This document shows positions 56,090 through 64,000 of a stretch of 64,000 nt of DNA, piece by piece. A program made the translations under genes and the position numbers. The notes under the pieces are model-generated. The model made no database searches, was not told the DNA's origin, and saw only the letters and a list, made by a program, of their open reading frames with translations. Source of the stretch: JAGORM01 sp964406795 (GTDB taxonomy: Bacteria > Patescibacteriota > Microgenomatia > Levybacterales > GWA1-39-11); assembly GCA_964406795.1 (NCBI GenBank), contig CAYOTA010000005.1, positions 1 through 64,000 of the forward strand. The letters run 5' to 3'. Each line of letters starts with the position of its first letter. The first letter of the stretch is position 1.

Positions 56090-56710
56090 ATGAATACATT
56101 TTTATCAAATAATAAAAAGCTTACGCTCCTAATTTTTGTCTCAACAATTATCATAATCGGTATTTTTTTGCTAACATATTTCGCAACCCCTCCCTCTTTA
56201 TCCCCTAATCAGATCGCTCCTCAACCAACAAAATATATACTTAAAGATCCCATAAGCATTCCATCTTTTCAAAAAACTATAATAGGGAAAACTACAAATC
56301 AGGAAATAGAAGCCATTCCTGGTATTACAAAAGCGCCTGAATCAAATTATTCTTATTCGTCTTACCTTATTACGCGTCCTAATGAAATAAAAACAGAAAA
56401 CAACACAGCTTCGTTTGAACGTGTATTACTACCCGTAAGCTCGTCAGATCCAAACTTTACTACAATCCCACAACTTATTGAAAAATACGGACAACCAGAT
56501 AAAGTAGTAAGAGGATCAAAATACTATGGCGATTTCCTAAACACGTATATTTACGCCACTCAAGGCATGGCATTTGTAGGAAACCCTAATACTAATGAGG
56601 TTTACGAAATTCAGTTTTTTAATCCAATGACACCAGATGAATACGAAAAAAAATACGGACAAGAAATTCTTAATAGCACAGAATCAATAAAAGAGATTCA
56701 CGGGCAATAA
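56090..56710 (+). CDS. Membrane-anchored hypothetical protein, 206 aa
   Basis: N-terminal membrane segment (LTLLIFVSTIIIIGIFLLTYF), Pro-rich linker, then an outside beta-rich domain (TPDEYEKKYGQEI near the end). Family not recognised. It starts eight bases after the metallopeptidase stop and is the last gene of the T4SS-like block. Its stop touches the stop of dnaN with no gap. Confidence 0.68.
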   Translation: MNTFLSNNKKLTLLIFVSTIIIIGIFLLTYFATPPSLSPNQIAPQPTKYILKDPISIPSFQKTIIGKTTNQEIEAIPGITKAPESNYSYSSYLITRPNEIKTENNTASFERVLLPVSSSDPNFTTIPQLIEKYGQPDKVVRGSKYYGDFLNTYIYATQGMAFVGNPNTNEVYEIQFFNPMTPDEYEKKYGQEILNSTESIKEIHGQ

Positions 56711-57817
56711 CTAGTCTTGAACTCTTACTGGCATGATTACGTGGAAATATTCAGGATCTTCATCTGTGGTAAAAAGTGCGGGCTCAACAGAACTGTTCAC
56801 ATGTAGTTTTATCTTATCCCCATTTACTGACTTTAAATAGTCCTGCACAAATTTAATATTAAACGCAATGGTATTATCATCCCCTGACTGCACACCCTCA
56901 ACAATAGTTTTGGACTCTCCAAGACTTGCTGTAGACACGTAAATCGTGAGTTTAGAAAGTGAGATGGTAAGATTTATGATGTTTGCGTTTTCACGCGCAA
57001 AAACAGCTGACGCACGCAGTGCATCTAATAGCTCAGCCTTACTAAATTCAAAAATTGTTTTAGAGCCTACGGGTATTACTTTCTCATAATCTGGATACGT
57101 ACCTTCTATAAGGCGTCCTACAAGAACTGTGTTTTCTGATTCAAGTATTGCCTGGTTACCTGGGTTGTACACATACAAAGAGAGTTTATCCACATTTTTC
57201 TGCGCAACACCTTCTGAAAGCAATCTGGGAGAAAGAATTATGCCTGACTCCAACTCGCCTATCCCCTGGCCGTCTTTCACACGCTTTAATGACATCCTGT
57301 ACCCATCAGTTGCAACATAGTCTACCCCCGCGTCCTTTTTTACCATATACACTCCGGTTAAATGCGGGCGGGATTCGTCTTGAGACACAGCATACAAAAG
57401 TTTTGAGAAAATTGAACCAAATGCGCTTGGCGTATATTCTCCAAGCTTATTGCCTTTTTCTTCAAAAAGCTTTGGGAATTCTTCTTTGGGTATTACTTGG
57501 AATTTATATTGACCATTTTCAGAATGTATGGTTATTTGATCACCGTCTTGAATGAGTGAGACTTTCCCTCGAGGCACGGTTGATAAAATTTCTATAAACT
57601 GTTTCCCCGGTACTAGTAGTCCACCGTCTTCCTCAATTTGGGACGGAAGCACTACTCTCACGCCAAATTCTAAGTCAGTTGATGAAAGACTAAACACTCC
57701 ATTTTGTATCTCCAGTAAGACACTTGAGAGAATTGGAATTTGTGAATGTGTTGGAACTATTTTTCCAAGAAGGGATAGTTTTTCTTGTAAGTTATCTGCT
57801 AAAAAATTTACTTTCAT
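56711..57817 (-). CDS. dnaN: DNA polymerase III sliding clamp (beta subunit)
   Basis: A 368-aa beta clamp: N-terminal MKVNFLADNLQEKLSLLGKIVPTHSQIPILSSVLLEIQNG, middle TDGYRMSLKRV, C-terminal FNIKFVQDYLKSVNGDKIKLHVN and the terminal YFHVIMPVRV. It is the processivity ring for replication. It lies downstream of dnaA on the same strand, the classic order at bacterial origins. TAAAAT (57824-57829) lies six bases before the ATG; a TATACT element with ACT repeats is 20 bases further up. Confidence 0.97.
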   Translation of the reverse strand: MKVNFLADNLQEKLSLLGKIVPTHSQIPILSSVLLEIQNGVFSLSSTDLEFGVRVVLPSQIEEDGGLLVPGKQFIEILSTVPRGKVSLIQDGDQITIHSENGQYKFQVIPKEEFPKLFEEKGNKLGEYTPSAFGSIFSKLLYAVSQDESRPHLTGVYMVKKDAGVDYVATDGYRMSLKRVKDGQGIGELESGIILSPRLLSEGVAQKNVDKLSLYVYNPGNQAILESENTVLVGRLIEGTYPDYEKVIPVGSKTIFEFSKAELLDALRASAVFARENANIINLTISLSKLTIYVSTASLGESKTIVEGVQSGDDNTIAFNIKFVQDYLKSVNGDKIKLHVNSSVEPALFTTDEDPEYFHVIMPVRVQD

Positions 57818-57983
57818 ACATTTATTTTAAATAGTAGTAGCAGTAGTATAGGGGCATAAGTGGAAAAAAGCAACGAGGCGTGCCTGGTAAAATGTGGATA
57901 ACTTGAGGAAAACTTTGTGTATTGTTTGTTTATAACTGGGTTTTTCATATTTGTGTGTTTACAACTACTACATAATTCACAGG
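57818..57983. other. dnaA-dnaN intergenic region with DnaA box (candidate origin part)
   Basis: It contains a perfect DnaA box TGTGGATAA (57893-57901) in an AT-rich stretch with TTATAACTG and TTTACAACTAC words. It could form part of the origin or the dnaN control region. Confidence 0.5.
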
Positions 57984-59306
57984 TTATCCCGTGATGATCT
58001 GGCGTATATTTTTTACCTCTTCCATGATTCGGACGTCCGCTTGAAGCTTTTCAGATACACGATCCACACCATGCATAACCGTTGTGTGATCGCGTCCCCC
58101 CAGGAGATTTCCTATCTCAACTAATGATAATCCCACATCTTCTTTTAAGATGTACATGCATATTTGTCTGGGTTTTACAAACACGGCGCTGCGCCGCTCT
58201 CCTTTTATTTGTGTACTTTTAATGTTGTAAAAATTACAGATGATACTGACAACGTCATCAGGATGCAGAAATTTAGATTTTTCAACCTTCTCGCCCAGGA
58301 GATGAAGCGTTTCATCATGGGTAATTTGGCGTTTCTTGGATGTTTGTGCAGTAGCAATTTTTAGCAAAAACCCTTCAAGCGCACGGGTGTTTTCCACACG
58401 CTCGGCTATTGTCTTGGCAGTATCGGTAGTCATTTCTATTCCATGCTTGCGCGCCTTAATAAGTAGGATTGCGGCTCGCAACTCAAAGTCTGGCGGCTGA
58501 ATGTCTACCGTAAGTCCCCCTTCAAATCTGGATGCTAGTCTGGCCTCAATTTTTTTAAGCTCTGAGGGTGGTCTGTCTGATGAAAACACTATCTGCCCTC
58601 CCCCATCAATGAGTGCATTAAACGTGTGAAAAAGTTCTTCCTGGACCTTTTCTTTACCAGTCAAAAACTGTATATCATCAAGCAAAAGTAAATTTGTTTG
58701 TCTAAATTTACGCCGTATATTTTGTGTGGACTTATTCATAATTGCTTCAACTACCTCATTGGTAAACTCTTCTGTCGTAAGGTACAAAATTTTGGCCATA
58801 GGATTTTTTGAAAACACCTCATTTGCTATGGCATGCATTAAGTGAGTTTTGCCGACACCCACTGTTCCATACATAAAAAGTGGGTTGTACTTTGATCCGG
58901 GGGATAGCGCGACCGTTTGACACGCCGTATAAGCAAGTTGATTTGAGTCAGAAACGGCCAATGTCTCAAATGTATATTCATGCTTAATCCTGGGATTGAT
59001 GGACCGCTCTATAGGTCTTGTATCAAATAATGGACCCGGATCAGATCTAGCTATTTTGCCGGCACTCTTTCCATATTCAAAATGGAGAGTAAGGTTTTCT
59101 TTGCCAGACTTTTTCTCAAGTGCCGTTTTTATCATGTCTCCATATTTTTTCTCCACCTGAGACGCAATGATAAAGGTGGGGGTTGAGATGATTGCTGTGT
59201 TCTCCTCAATTGACACGAGTCTCGTTTGCTTTAAATACATAAGAAACGCACCCTTGGTTACATCAAGTTGCAAATCAGACAGTACAGAGTTCCAAAGCGT
59301 GTCCAT
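57984..59306 (-). CDS. dnaA: Chromosomal replication initiator DnaA
   Basis: A 440-aa DnaA. Domain I is DTLWNSVLSDLQLDVTKGAFLMYLKQTRLVS. The AAA+ domain has YKYNPLFMYGTVGVGKTHLMHAIANEV-type Walker A and LLLLDDIQFLTGKEKVQEELFHTFN Walker B. C-terminal domain IV recognises DnaA boxes (GRDHTTVMHGVDRVSEKL). I start it at the ATG at 59306 (MDTLWNS), the usual DnaA beginning, not at the TTG at 59339. The promoter at 59357-59386 carries a DnaA box in its spacer. Confidence 0.96.
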   Translation of the reverse strand: MDTLWNSVLSDLQLDVTKGAFLMYLKQTRLVSIEENTAIISTPTFIIASQVEKKYGDMIKTALEKKSGKENLTLHFEYGKSAGKIARSDPGPLFDTRPIERSINPRIKHEYTFETLAVSDSNQLAYTACQTVALSPGSKYNPLFMYGTVGVGKTHLMHAIANEVFSKNPMAKILYLTTEEFTNEVVEAIMNKSTQNIRRKFRQTNLLLLDDIQFLTGKEKVQEELFHTFNALIDGGGQIVFSSDRPPSELKKIEARLASRFEGGLTVDIQPPDFELRAAILLIKARKHGIEMTTDTAKTIAERVENTRALEGFLLKIATAQTSKKRQITHDETLHLLGEKVEKSKFLHPDDVVSIICNFYNIKSTQIKGERRSAVFVKPRQICMYILKEDVGLSLVEIGNLLGGRDHTTVMHGVDRVSEKLQADVRIMEEVKNIRQIITG

Positions 59307-59356
59307 AATAAGGCCTTTGAGGATAATTGCGTGCCGCAAGTAGGAAAGGCAGTAAG

Positions 59357-59386
59357 AGTATAATAATGTGGATAACTTACTGTCAA
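59357..59386 (-). promoter_or_regulatory. dnaA promoter with DnaA box in the spacer
   Basis: TTGACA (59381-59386), 18-bp spacer, TATACT (59357-59362) on the minus strand. A perfect DnaA box TTATCCACA (59367-59375) fills the spacer, so DnaA binding would block RNA polymerase. Confidence 0.75.
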
Positions 59387-59438
59387 GTAAGAGTTGAGCC
59401 TTAGCATGAGTGATCTTAACTCATGTGTTGATTATTGA

Positions 59439-59612
59439 AAGGATATTGTACGTATTGGTGCAGGTGTAGTACGTGGTCAAACGGTGGGAGTTTCAGGTCT
59501 GTTAACGTTCTCTGTTAACGGTACCGAGCTTGTGGGCGCTCAGCCATTTGATGCATTTAAAACAGCAATTGACGCAGCTAGTGCAGGTAATGCAATGGGC
59601 ACGTTAAAATAG
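59439..59612 (+). pseudogene. Relic of a DsbA/thioredoxin-like gene, C-terminal part
   Basis: An open frame from the TGA at 59436 to the TAG at 59610 without a good start. It reads KDIVRIGAGVVRGQTVGVSG, then LLTFSVNGTELVGAQPFDAFKTAID. This matches the C-terminal part of DsbA-like proteins (GVxGTPTFFVNG...VGAQPFxxFK). The usual TPTFF (with the cis-proline) reads LLTFS. No catalytic CxxC or N-terminus is left upstream. It lies between dnaA and fpg. Confidence 0.6.
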
Positions 59613-59647
59613 GTTAAGCGTGGATCCTTTGCAAAAGCCTGCAAAAT

Positions 59648-60494
59648 TTAAGACTGGCACTTGCTGCAAAAAAATGTTCCTCGACCCGCAAGTTCAATTC
59701 TTTGAATTATAGTTTCGCATCTACTACATGGCTTTCCGGTTTTAGCATACACGAGTGAATGTCTTTGATAATTTCCTTCTTGTCCCAGGACATTTACGAA
59801 TGAGAGTTCGGATGCCCCACCCTCTTCAAAGCTCTTTTCCATAACAGCCACAATGGATTCAAATAATAATTTCGCTTCTTGAGAATTTAATGACTTGGCA
59901 GGTCTTGCGGGGTCTATTTTGGCCCTCCAGAGTGCGTCATTTGCATAGATATTACCAACTCCTCCCAGTATCTCCTGGTCCATTAAAAGCGGTTTAATCT
60001 TGGTGGATTTTGACTTAATTATATTCTCAAACTTTTCAAGCGTTAAGTCTTTAAATGGCTCTGGCCCCATGTTTTTGAAAAACGGAAGCGTTAATAAATC
60101 CTCTGTTTTAAGAATCTTAATCCATCCAAACCGTCTCTGGTCGTTATAATACAAACGTGCATTGTGATCCAGGTGAAACACAACGTGTGTAAATTTATTT
60201 GGAACACATCCAACCTTTTGAGCTGAAACAGGCGTGTCTTCTAGCTTTTCATCCCGATAGATTAGTTGTCCGGTAAGTTTTATATGAATTCCCATGGAGT
60301 ACCCATTTTTAAGATCAAGAATAAGTCCTTTGCCTATTCTTCTCGCTTTAATTATTTTGTCTCCAGTTATATGCTTGGTGTCTCCCTGAATAATTCCGGG
60401 ATTAATTTCTTTTACAGACTCTATTGTGTGTCCTACCTACTACATATTTTTCAAGTCCACGTCTAATTGTCTCAACCTCTGGCAATTCAGGCAT
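59648..60494 (-). pseudogene. mutM: Formamidopyrimidine-DNA glycosylase, frameshifted
   Basis: Fpg excises oxidised purines. The ATG at 60494 opens MPELPEVETIRRGLEKYVVGRT, which keeps the catalytic Pro1/Glu2 after Met removal. The frame breaks around 60424-60425 (one extra base; removing one A of CACAATAG restores THIESVKEINPG). The rest continues in the other frame: HITGDKIIKARRIGKGLILDLKNGYSMGIHIKLTGQLIY, then GGVGNIYANDALW (H2TH) and the C-terminal zinc finger CSRCETIIQRIELAGRGTFFCSKC. Everything except the one indel is intact, so it is either a fresh mutation or a sequence error. The start overlaps the upstream glycosyltransferase end by eight bases. Confidence 0.85.
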
Positions 60495-61590
60495 TTTTTA
60501 CTATCTCCTTTATCTTGCGGTCAAATGTTTCTGGAGAGAATTTCTGAGCCTGTGTTTTGCAGTCAGATGGGTTGATTCTTAGTTTTTCAAATTTTTCTAT
60601 AGCAGCACTGAGCGCAGCAGGAGTATTTGGTTCATAAAAAAGGCCAGTTTTGCCATCTATAACCGTTTCTTTAACACCCCCGCTATTATGAGCAATAACT
60701 GGCGTTCCCTGTCCCATTGCTTCAACTGGGGTAATTCCAAAGTCTTCATCATAGGACGTGAATATAAATGCCCGTGCTTCTCTCATAAGCAGATTTTTTT
60801 CTTCATCAGATATTTCTCCCAGAAATTCTATATTGGTTTGTTTATTTTTTAATTTTGAGAGTAATTCTTCTTCAAATCCGGCAAATCCTTTTCCGAAAAC
60901 CTTGAGTGGTTTGTTGTTTTTCAAAAACGCATTAATCACAACGTCTGTTCCTTTTGCTCGTGCTAGCCTTCCACCCGTGAGGAAATAATTTTGTGTCTTT
61001 TTTCCTTCAGATTTTGCGGGTAAGCCAACCGGTGGATAAATGACCTCCGCCTCGCGTCTGTAAAACTTCTTTATTCTTATAGCTACCTCCTGAGAATTTG
61101 CAATAAACACATCTACGTTTTTTGACGCATGATAATCGGCCATTCGTAAAAAATGATTCATGATGTTTCCAACAACTCGCTTGAACGGGTTTTTCTTCCA
61201 GTCCCGCGCCGTCATATATCCATACAGGTATCTAGGCGGTGTATGCGTGTAGCAAATAAGCTTTGCATTTCCTTTTTGAACTAAATTAGGAAAATACGCG
61301 CCAGTTTGGGAAACTATGATAACGTCATAGTCTGAAAGATTAAAAGATTTAAACACAAAAGGAGCAATGATCCTGAAAGGTGAGATAAGTTTTGCGTTTA
61401 ATGGAATGTGCTGAAAAAAAGAAGTGTGTATCTTCATTTTCTCAAACCTATTTTTATGTGGGCCAAGATAATGAGGTAAATAGACAGACGTGTAAATGTG
61501 GGCCTCGGGAAAAACTTTTACAAGCTCTTCAAGTACTCGTTCTGCTCCACCATACTCTTTTATATAATCATGAACTATTGCAACACGCAT
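60487..61590 (-). CDS. GT4-family glycosyltransferase
   Basis: A 367-aa GT-B glycosyltransferase. The N-terminal domain is MRVAIVHDYIKEYGGAERVLEELVKVFPEAHIYT. The donor-site domain has GRLARAKGTDVVINAF, and the EX7E region is TSYDEDFGITPVEAMGQGTPVIAHNSGGVKETVIDGKTGLFY. It transfers a nucleotide-activated sugar, probably for envelope glycans; the acceptor is unknown. It starts one base after the exonuclease stop and overlaps fpg, so it belongs to a tight operon on the minus strand. Confidence 0.92.
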   Translation of the reverse strand: MRVAIVHDYIKEYGGAERVLEELVKVFPEAHIYTSVYLPHYLGPHKNRFEKMKIHTSFFQHIPLNAKLISPFRIIAPFVFKSFNLSDYDVIIVSQTGAYFPNLVQKGNAKLICYTHTPPRYLYGYMTARDWKKNPFKRVVGNIMNHFLRMADYHASKNVDVFIANSQEVAIRIKKFYRREAEVIYPPVGLPAKSEGKKTQNYFLTGGRLARAKGTDVVINAFLKNNKPLKVFGKGFAGFEEELLSKLKNKQTNIEFLGEISDEEKNLLMREARAFIFTSYDEDFGITPVEAMGQGTPVIAHNSGGVKETVIDGKTGLFYEPNTPAALSAAIEKFEKLRINPSDCKTQAQKFSPETFDRKIKEIVKNA

Positions 61591-61591
61591 C

Positions 61592-62590
61592 TTAAATTAA
61601 CTTCATTTGATTCATAGGATCCTTTTTCTTGCCGTTTTTTAGTCCTGAGTCTGTCGAAGGATTTCCAAAAGCTTCGTCCAGGCGTTTTGGAAGCGTTTTA
61701 AATTCATAATCTTCAAAAGCTGCCTTCCAGCCTTCATAGGAGATATTTTTGAAATCACACTCTGAAAGCTCATGTTTAAACGGAACATTTTGAAGTATTG
61801 TGGCCAGTTGGTAGCAGAGTTTTGCACTCTCTTTGCCTGATTTTAACTTTTCGGCAAGTTTAGGATTTTCTTTTTCAATCTCATCAATATGCTTGTAAAT
61901 TCCCTCAACTGTTTTATATTTTTCAACAAGCCCGGCAGCTGTTTTGGGTCCAACCCCTGGTACGCCAGGGTAATTATCTGAGCTATCTCCCTGGAGCGCT
62001 TTTAAGTCTACAATTTCTGAAGGCTTGACTCCAAACTGTTCTTTTACGCGTGCTTCGTCAAACAGCTTCATCTCAGAAATTCCCTTAATAGGCATTAAGA
62101 TTTTGGTTCTGCTGTTAACTAGTTGCATCATGTCCCGGTCACCCGTTACAACATAGCTTACGTCCCCAACTTTTACTCCTTCATGCGCAAGTGTTCCAAT
62201 AAGATCATCTGCTTCAAATCCGTCAAGCGAATATGTTGCAATTTTTGCCTTATCTAAAATATTCTGGATTATGACAAACTGAGGGGATAAATCAGAATCT
62301 GATTGGGGGCGTTGCGCCTGGTACTCTTTAAATAATTCTTTTCTGAAATTAGGAGTTGGTCTGTCAAAACACACTGCAATGTGCTTTGGTTGTATCTCTT
62401 GAATTAAGCGCAAGAGCATTGAAAAAAATCCATGCACAGCGCCTGTTGGGGTTCCATCGCTTCTGTTTAAACTAGGCATTGCGTGGTACGCTCGGTGTAC
62501 AATAGCTGAGCCATCAACGATTACAAAAATATCCCTGCCCGCATCGACAAACGAAGCGTGGGTGGCGGGTTTCTTGAGGTCTTCTTCCAT
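61592..62590 (-). CDS. Stand-alone 5'-3' exonuclease (PolA N-terminal-domain type)
   Basis: A 332-aa flap-type nuclease: FVIVDGSAIVHRAYHAMPSL, FDRPTPNFRKELFKEYQAQR, DGFEADDLIGTLA, YVVTGDRDMMQLV and the helix-hairpin-helix LQGDSSDNYPGVPGVGPKTAAGLV. Acidic metal ligands are all present. The polymerase part of PolA is absent: the frame ends properly at 61592. It would remove RNA primers and flaps. Near the C-terminus the peptide NPSTDSGLKNG is encoded by a dispersed repeat (61641-61662), a likely insertion. Confidence 0.9.
   Translation of the reverse strand: MEEDLKKPATHASFVDAGRDIFVIVDGSAIVHRAYHAMPSLNRSDGTPTGAVHGFFSMLLRLIQEIQPKHIAVCFDRPTPNFRKELFKEYQAQRPQSDSDLSPQFVIIQNILDKAKIATYSLDGFEADDLIGTLAHEGVKVGDVSYVVTGDRDMMQLVNSRTKILMPIKGISEMKLFDEARVKEQFGVKPSEIVDLKALQGDSSDNYPGVPGVGPKTAAGLVEKYKTVEGIYKHIDEIEKENPKLAEKLKSGKESAKLCYQLATILQNVPFKHELSECDFKNISYEGWKAAFEDYEFKTLPKRLDEAFGNPSTDSGLKNGKKKDPMNQMKLI
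61641..61662. repeat. Dispersed repeat within the exonuclease gene
   Basis: AGTCCTGAGTCTGTCGAAGG then AT: a form of the widespread AGTCCTGAGCCTGTCGAAGGA-type repeat, read in frame as PSTDSGL near the end of the exonuclease. Confidence 0.65.
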
Positions 62591-62627
62591 GTCTTATTCG
62601 TATTATATCGGTGGGGAAATAATAAAG

Positions 62628-64000
62628 CTAGGCAGACTTTTTATTTGTCTCTTTTGTGCCTCCCGACATAATCTTTGCAAAATCTTCCCCTTCAAGCGTC
62701 TCCTGTGTTAGGAGTGCTGAAGCTACAGCGTCCAGCTTTTTTCTATTTTTGGTTAAAATTGCAGTTGCCTTTTTGTGTGCTTCATCAATAATTTTTGAAA
62801 CTTCTGCATCTATTTTTGCCTGCAGTACGTCAGAAACTGGAAAGCCTTCACCGTACATGCGAGCCTGTTCCTTATCAAAGGAAATAGGTCCTATGTCACT
62901 CATTCCATAGTCAACCACCATAGCGCGTGCTACCATACTTGCCTTTTCTATATCATCTGCCGCGCCAGTGGTTATTTCTCCTATTACAATTTCTTCAGCA
63001 GTGCGTCCACCCAGCATAGTTGCAACCTGCTCAAGCAGTCTTGATTTTGTTTCATGAACACGGTCAAGTGCTGGCGGAATTAAGGTGTGACCAAGTGACA
63101 TACCGCGTCCTACAATAGAAATCTTGTGGACCGGATCCATGTGCGGCATGGAGTATGACACTATTGCGTGACCTGATTCGTGATAGGCTGTAATTCTTTT
63201 ATCTTCGTCAGACTGGAAGCGCCTTTTTTCAGGTCCCATTTTTACTTTTGTTGCTGCTTCTTCCAAGTCAACTTCGTTAATAATTTTTCTGTTTTCGCGA
63301 GCCGTTAGAATTGCCGCTTCATTTAACATGTTTTCCAGGTCTGCTCCAGAAAACCCTACGGTTCGTCTTGCAACCTTTTCCCAGTTAACAGATTTTTCAA
63401 ACGGTTTTCCAATAGAATGAATTTTTAAGATATCTTTTCTACCTTCTATGTCGGGAAGAGGTAGTACAACGCGTCTGTCAAAGCGTCCTGGTCTTACTAA
63501 CGCTGGGTCCAACACGTCTGGCCTATTTGTTGCTGCCATAACAACTAGCTGCTCTGTAGGCGAAAATCCATCCATTTCAACCAGAATCTGATTGAGTGTT
63601 TGCTCGCGCTCATCATGTCCACCCATCATGCCCGTACCTCGTTGTCTTCCTATAGCATCAACTTCATCAATAAATATAATCGCAGGCTGCGCTTTTTTAG
63701 CAGTTGAGAATAGGTCACGTGCGCGTGCCGCTCCAACTCCTACTAACATTTCCATAAATTCTGATCCTGCAATTGAAAAAAACGCTACTTTTGCTTCTCC
63801 GGCTACGGCTCTGGCAAGTAGTGTTTTCCCTGTTCCGGAAGGTCCTACAAGCAGCACTCCTTTAGGAGCGCGTGCGCCAACTGCTTTATACTTCTCGGGA
63901 TGTTTTAGAAAATCTACAATTTCGAATAATTCCTGCTTTGCTTCATTTACTCCTGCAACCTGATCAAATGTTGTTTTAGGAAAATCTTTATTAAATGCTT
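62628..64000 (-). CDS. ftsH: ATP-dependent zinc metalloprotease FtsH, partial (N-terminus beyond the window)
   Basis: The frame is open to the window edge; visible residues start FNKDFPKTTFDQVAGVNEAKQELFEIVDFLKHPEKYKAVGARAPKGVLL. AAA+ motifs: VGPSGTGKTLLARA (Walker A), AIIFIDEVDAIGRQRG (Walker B), NRPDVLDPALVRPGRFDRR (SRH). The protease site is TAYHESGHAIVSY, with DDIEKASMVARAMVVDYGMS as the third-ligand helix. FtsH degrades membrane and regulatory proteins. The N-terminal membrane segments lie outside the window. The visible ATG at 63857 is internal. Confidence 0.97.
   Translation of the reverse strand, partial: AFNKDFPKTTFDQVAGVNEAKQELFEIVDFLKHPEKYKAVGARAPKGVLLVGPSGTGKTLLARAVAGEAKVAFFSIAGSEFMEMLVGVGAARARDLFSTAKKAQPAIIFIDEVDAIGRQRGTGMMGGHDEREQTLNQILVEMDGFSPTEQLVVMAATNRPDVLDPALVRPGRFDRRVVLPLPDIEGRKDILKIHSIGKPFEKSVNWEKVARRTVGFSGADLENMLNEAAILTARENRKIINEVDLEEAATKVKMGPEKRRFQSDEDKRITAYHESGHAIVSYSMPHMDPVHKISIVGRGMSLGHTLIPPALDRVHETKSRLLEQVATMLGGRTAEEIVIGEITTGAADDIEKASMVARAMVVDYGMSDIGPISFDKEQARMYGEGFPVSDVLQAKIDAEVSKIIDEAHKKATAILTKNRKKLDAVASALLTQETLEGEDFAKIMSGGTKETNKKSA

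Overview
The window looks like a chromosome segment of a Candidate Phyla Radiation (Patescibacteria) bacterium, most likely a Microgenomates-type lineage. Reasons: low G+C; standard code (TGA stops respected); very compact genes; two four-helix-bundle genes; DUF5667 and GDCCVxC-type proteins; a B12-dependent ribonucleotide reductase carrying an intein; a chromosomal type IV secretion (T4SS)-like cluster; and short palindromic repeats that run through coding sequence (LPAGRQ and PSTDSG peptides). Genus-level placement is not possible from this sequence alone. A run of 10 N at 3720-3729 is a scaffold gap, so linkage across it is inferred.

Layout. 1-3600: two convergent hypotheticals, hflX and a CapA-like protein. 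3730-12511: an accessory island with a DUF3105 protein, an Asp-box repeat protein, a five-gene metal operon (ArsR/SmtB repressor, GDCCVxC protein, CDF exporter, membrane protein, P1B-ATPase), a large serine recombinase and a HEPN-like protein. 12660-14710: three serine tRNAs, a LAGLIDADG protein and two tandem 66-bp repeats that copy a tRNA 5' end. 14820-24410: a VirD4/TraG-like ATPase, DinD, tRNA-Ile(UAU), a SpoIID protein and an operon of unknown membrane proteins. 24430-28680: terminator, ssrA, smpB, a palindrome-rich patch, comFC, a Nudix protein and zinc-ribbon proteins. 28681-33810: a B12 module of corrinoid adenosyltransferase behind a cobalamin riboswitch, class II RNR with intein, and nrdR. 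34018-56710: a large T4SS-like cluster (VirB6-like, four pilin-like proteins, PrgI, VirB4, lytic transglycosylase, metallopeptidase, very large unknown proteins, an ATPase/winged-helix regulator). 56711-64000: dnaN, dnaA, a probable origin region, a DsbA-like relic, a frameshifted fpg, a glycosyltransferase, a 5'-3' exonuclease and the C-terminal part of ftsH.

How the genes work together. The RNR needs adenosylcobalamin. The adenosyltransferase makes it, a riboswitch with its own intrinsic terminator probably feeds back on that gene, and NrdR controls RNR transcription. The T4SS-like cluster encodes an envelope-spanning machine with ATPases, membrane channel, pilin-like subunits and wall-cutting enzyme, plausibly for DNA or macromolecule exchange. 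The metal operon has its own promoter and a candidate operator.

Most striking observations: (1) one pilin-like protein ends in a six-cysteine tail with beta-defensin-like spacing; (2) about sixteen genes have a -10 hexamer 6-7 nt before the start codon, implying widespread leaderless transcription; (3) the cobalamin riboswitch, adenosyltransferase and class II RNR form a module, with the intein placed exactly before the radical cysteine; (4) the dnaA promoter has a perfect DnaA box between -35 and -10; (5) tandem tRNA 5'-end repeats lead into a serine tRNA with the rare anticodon ACU.
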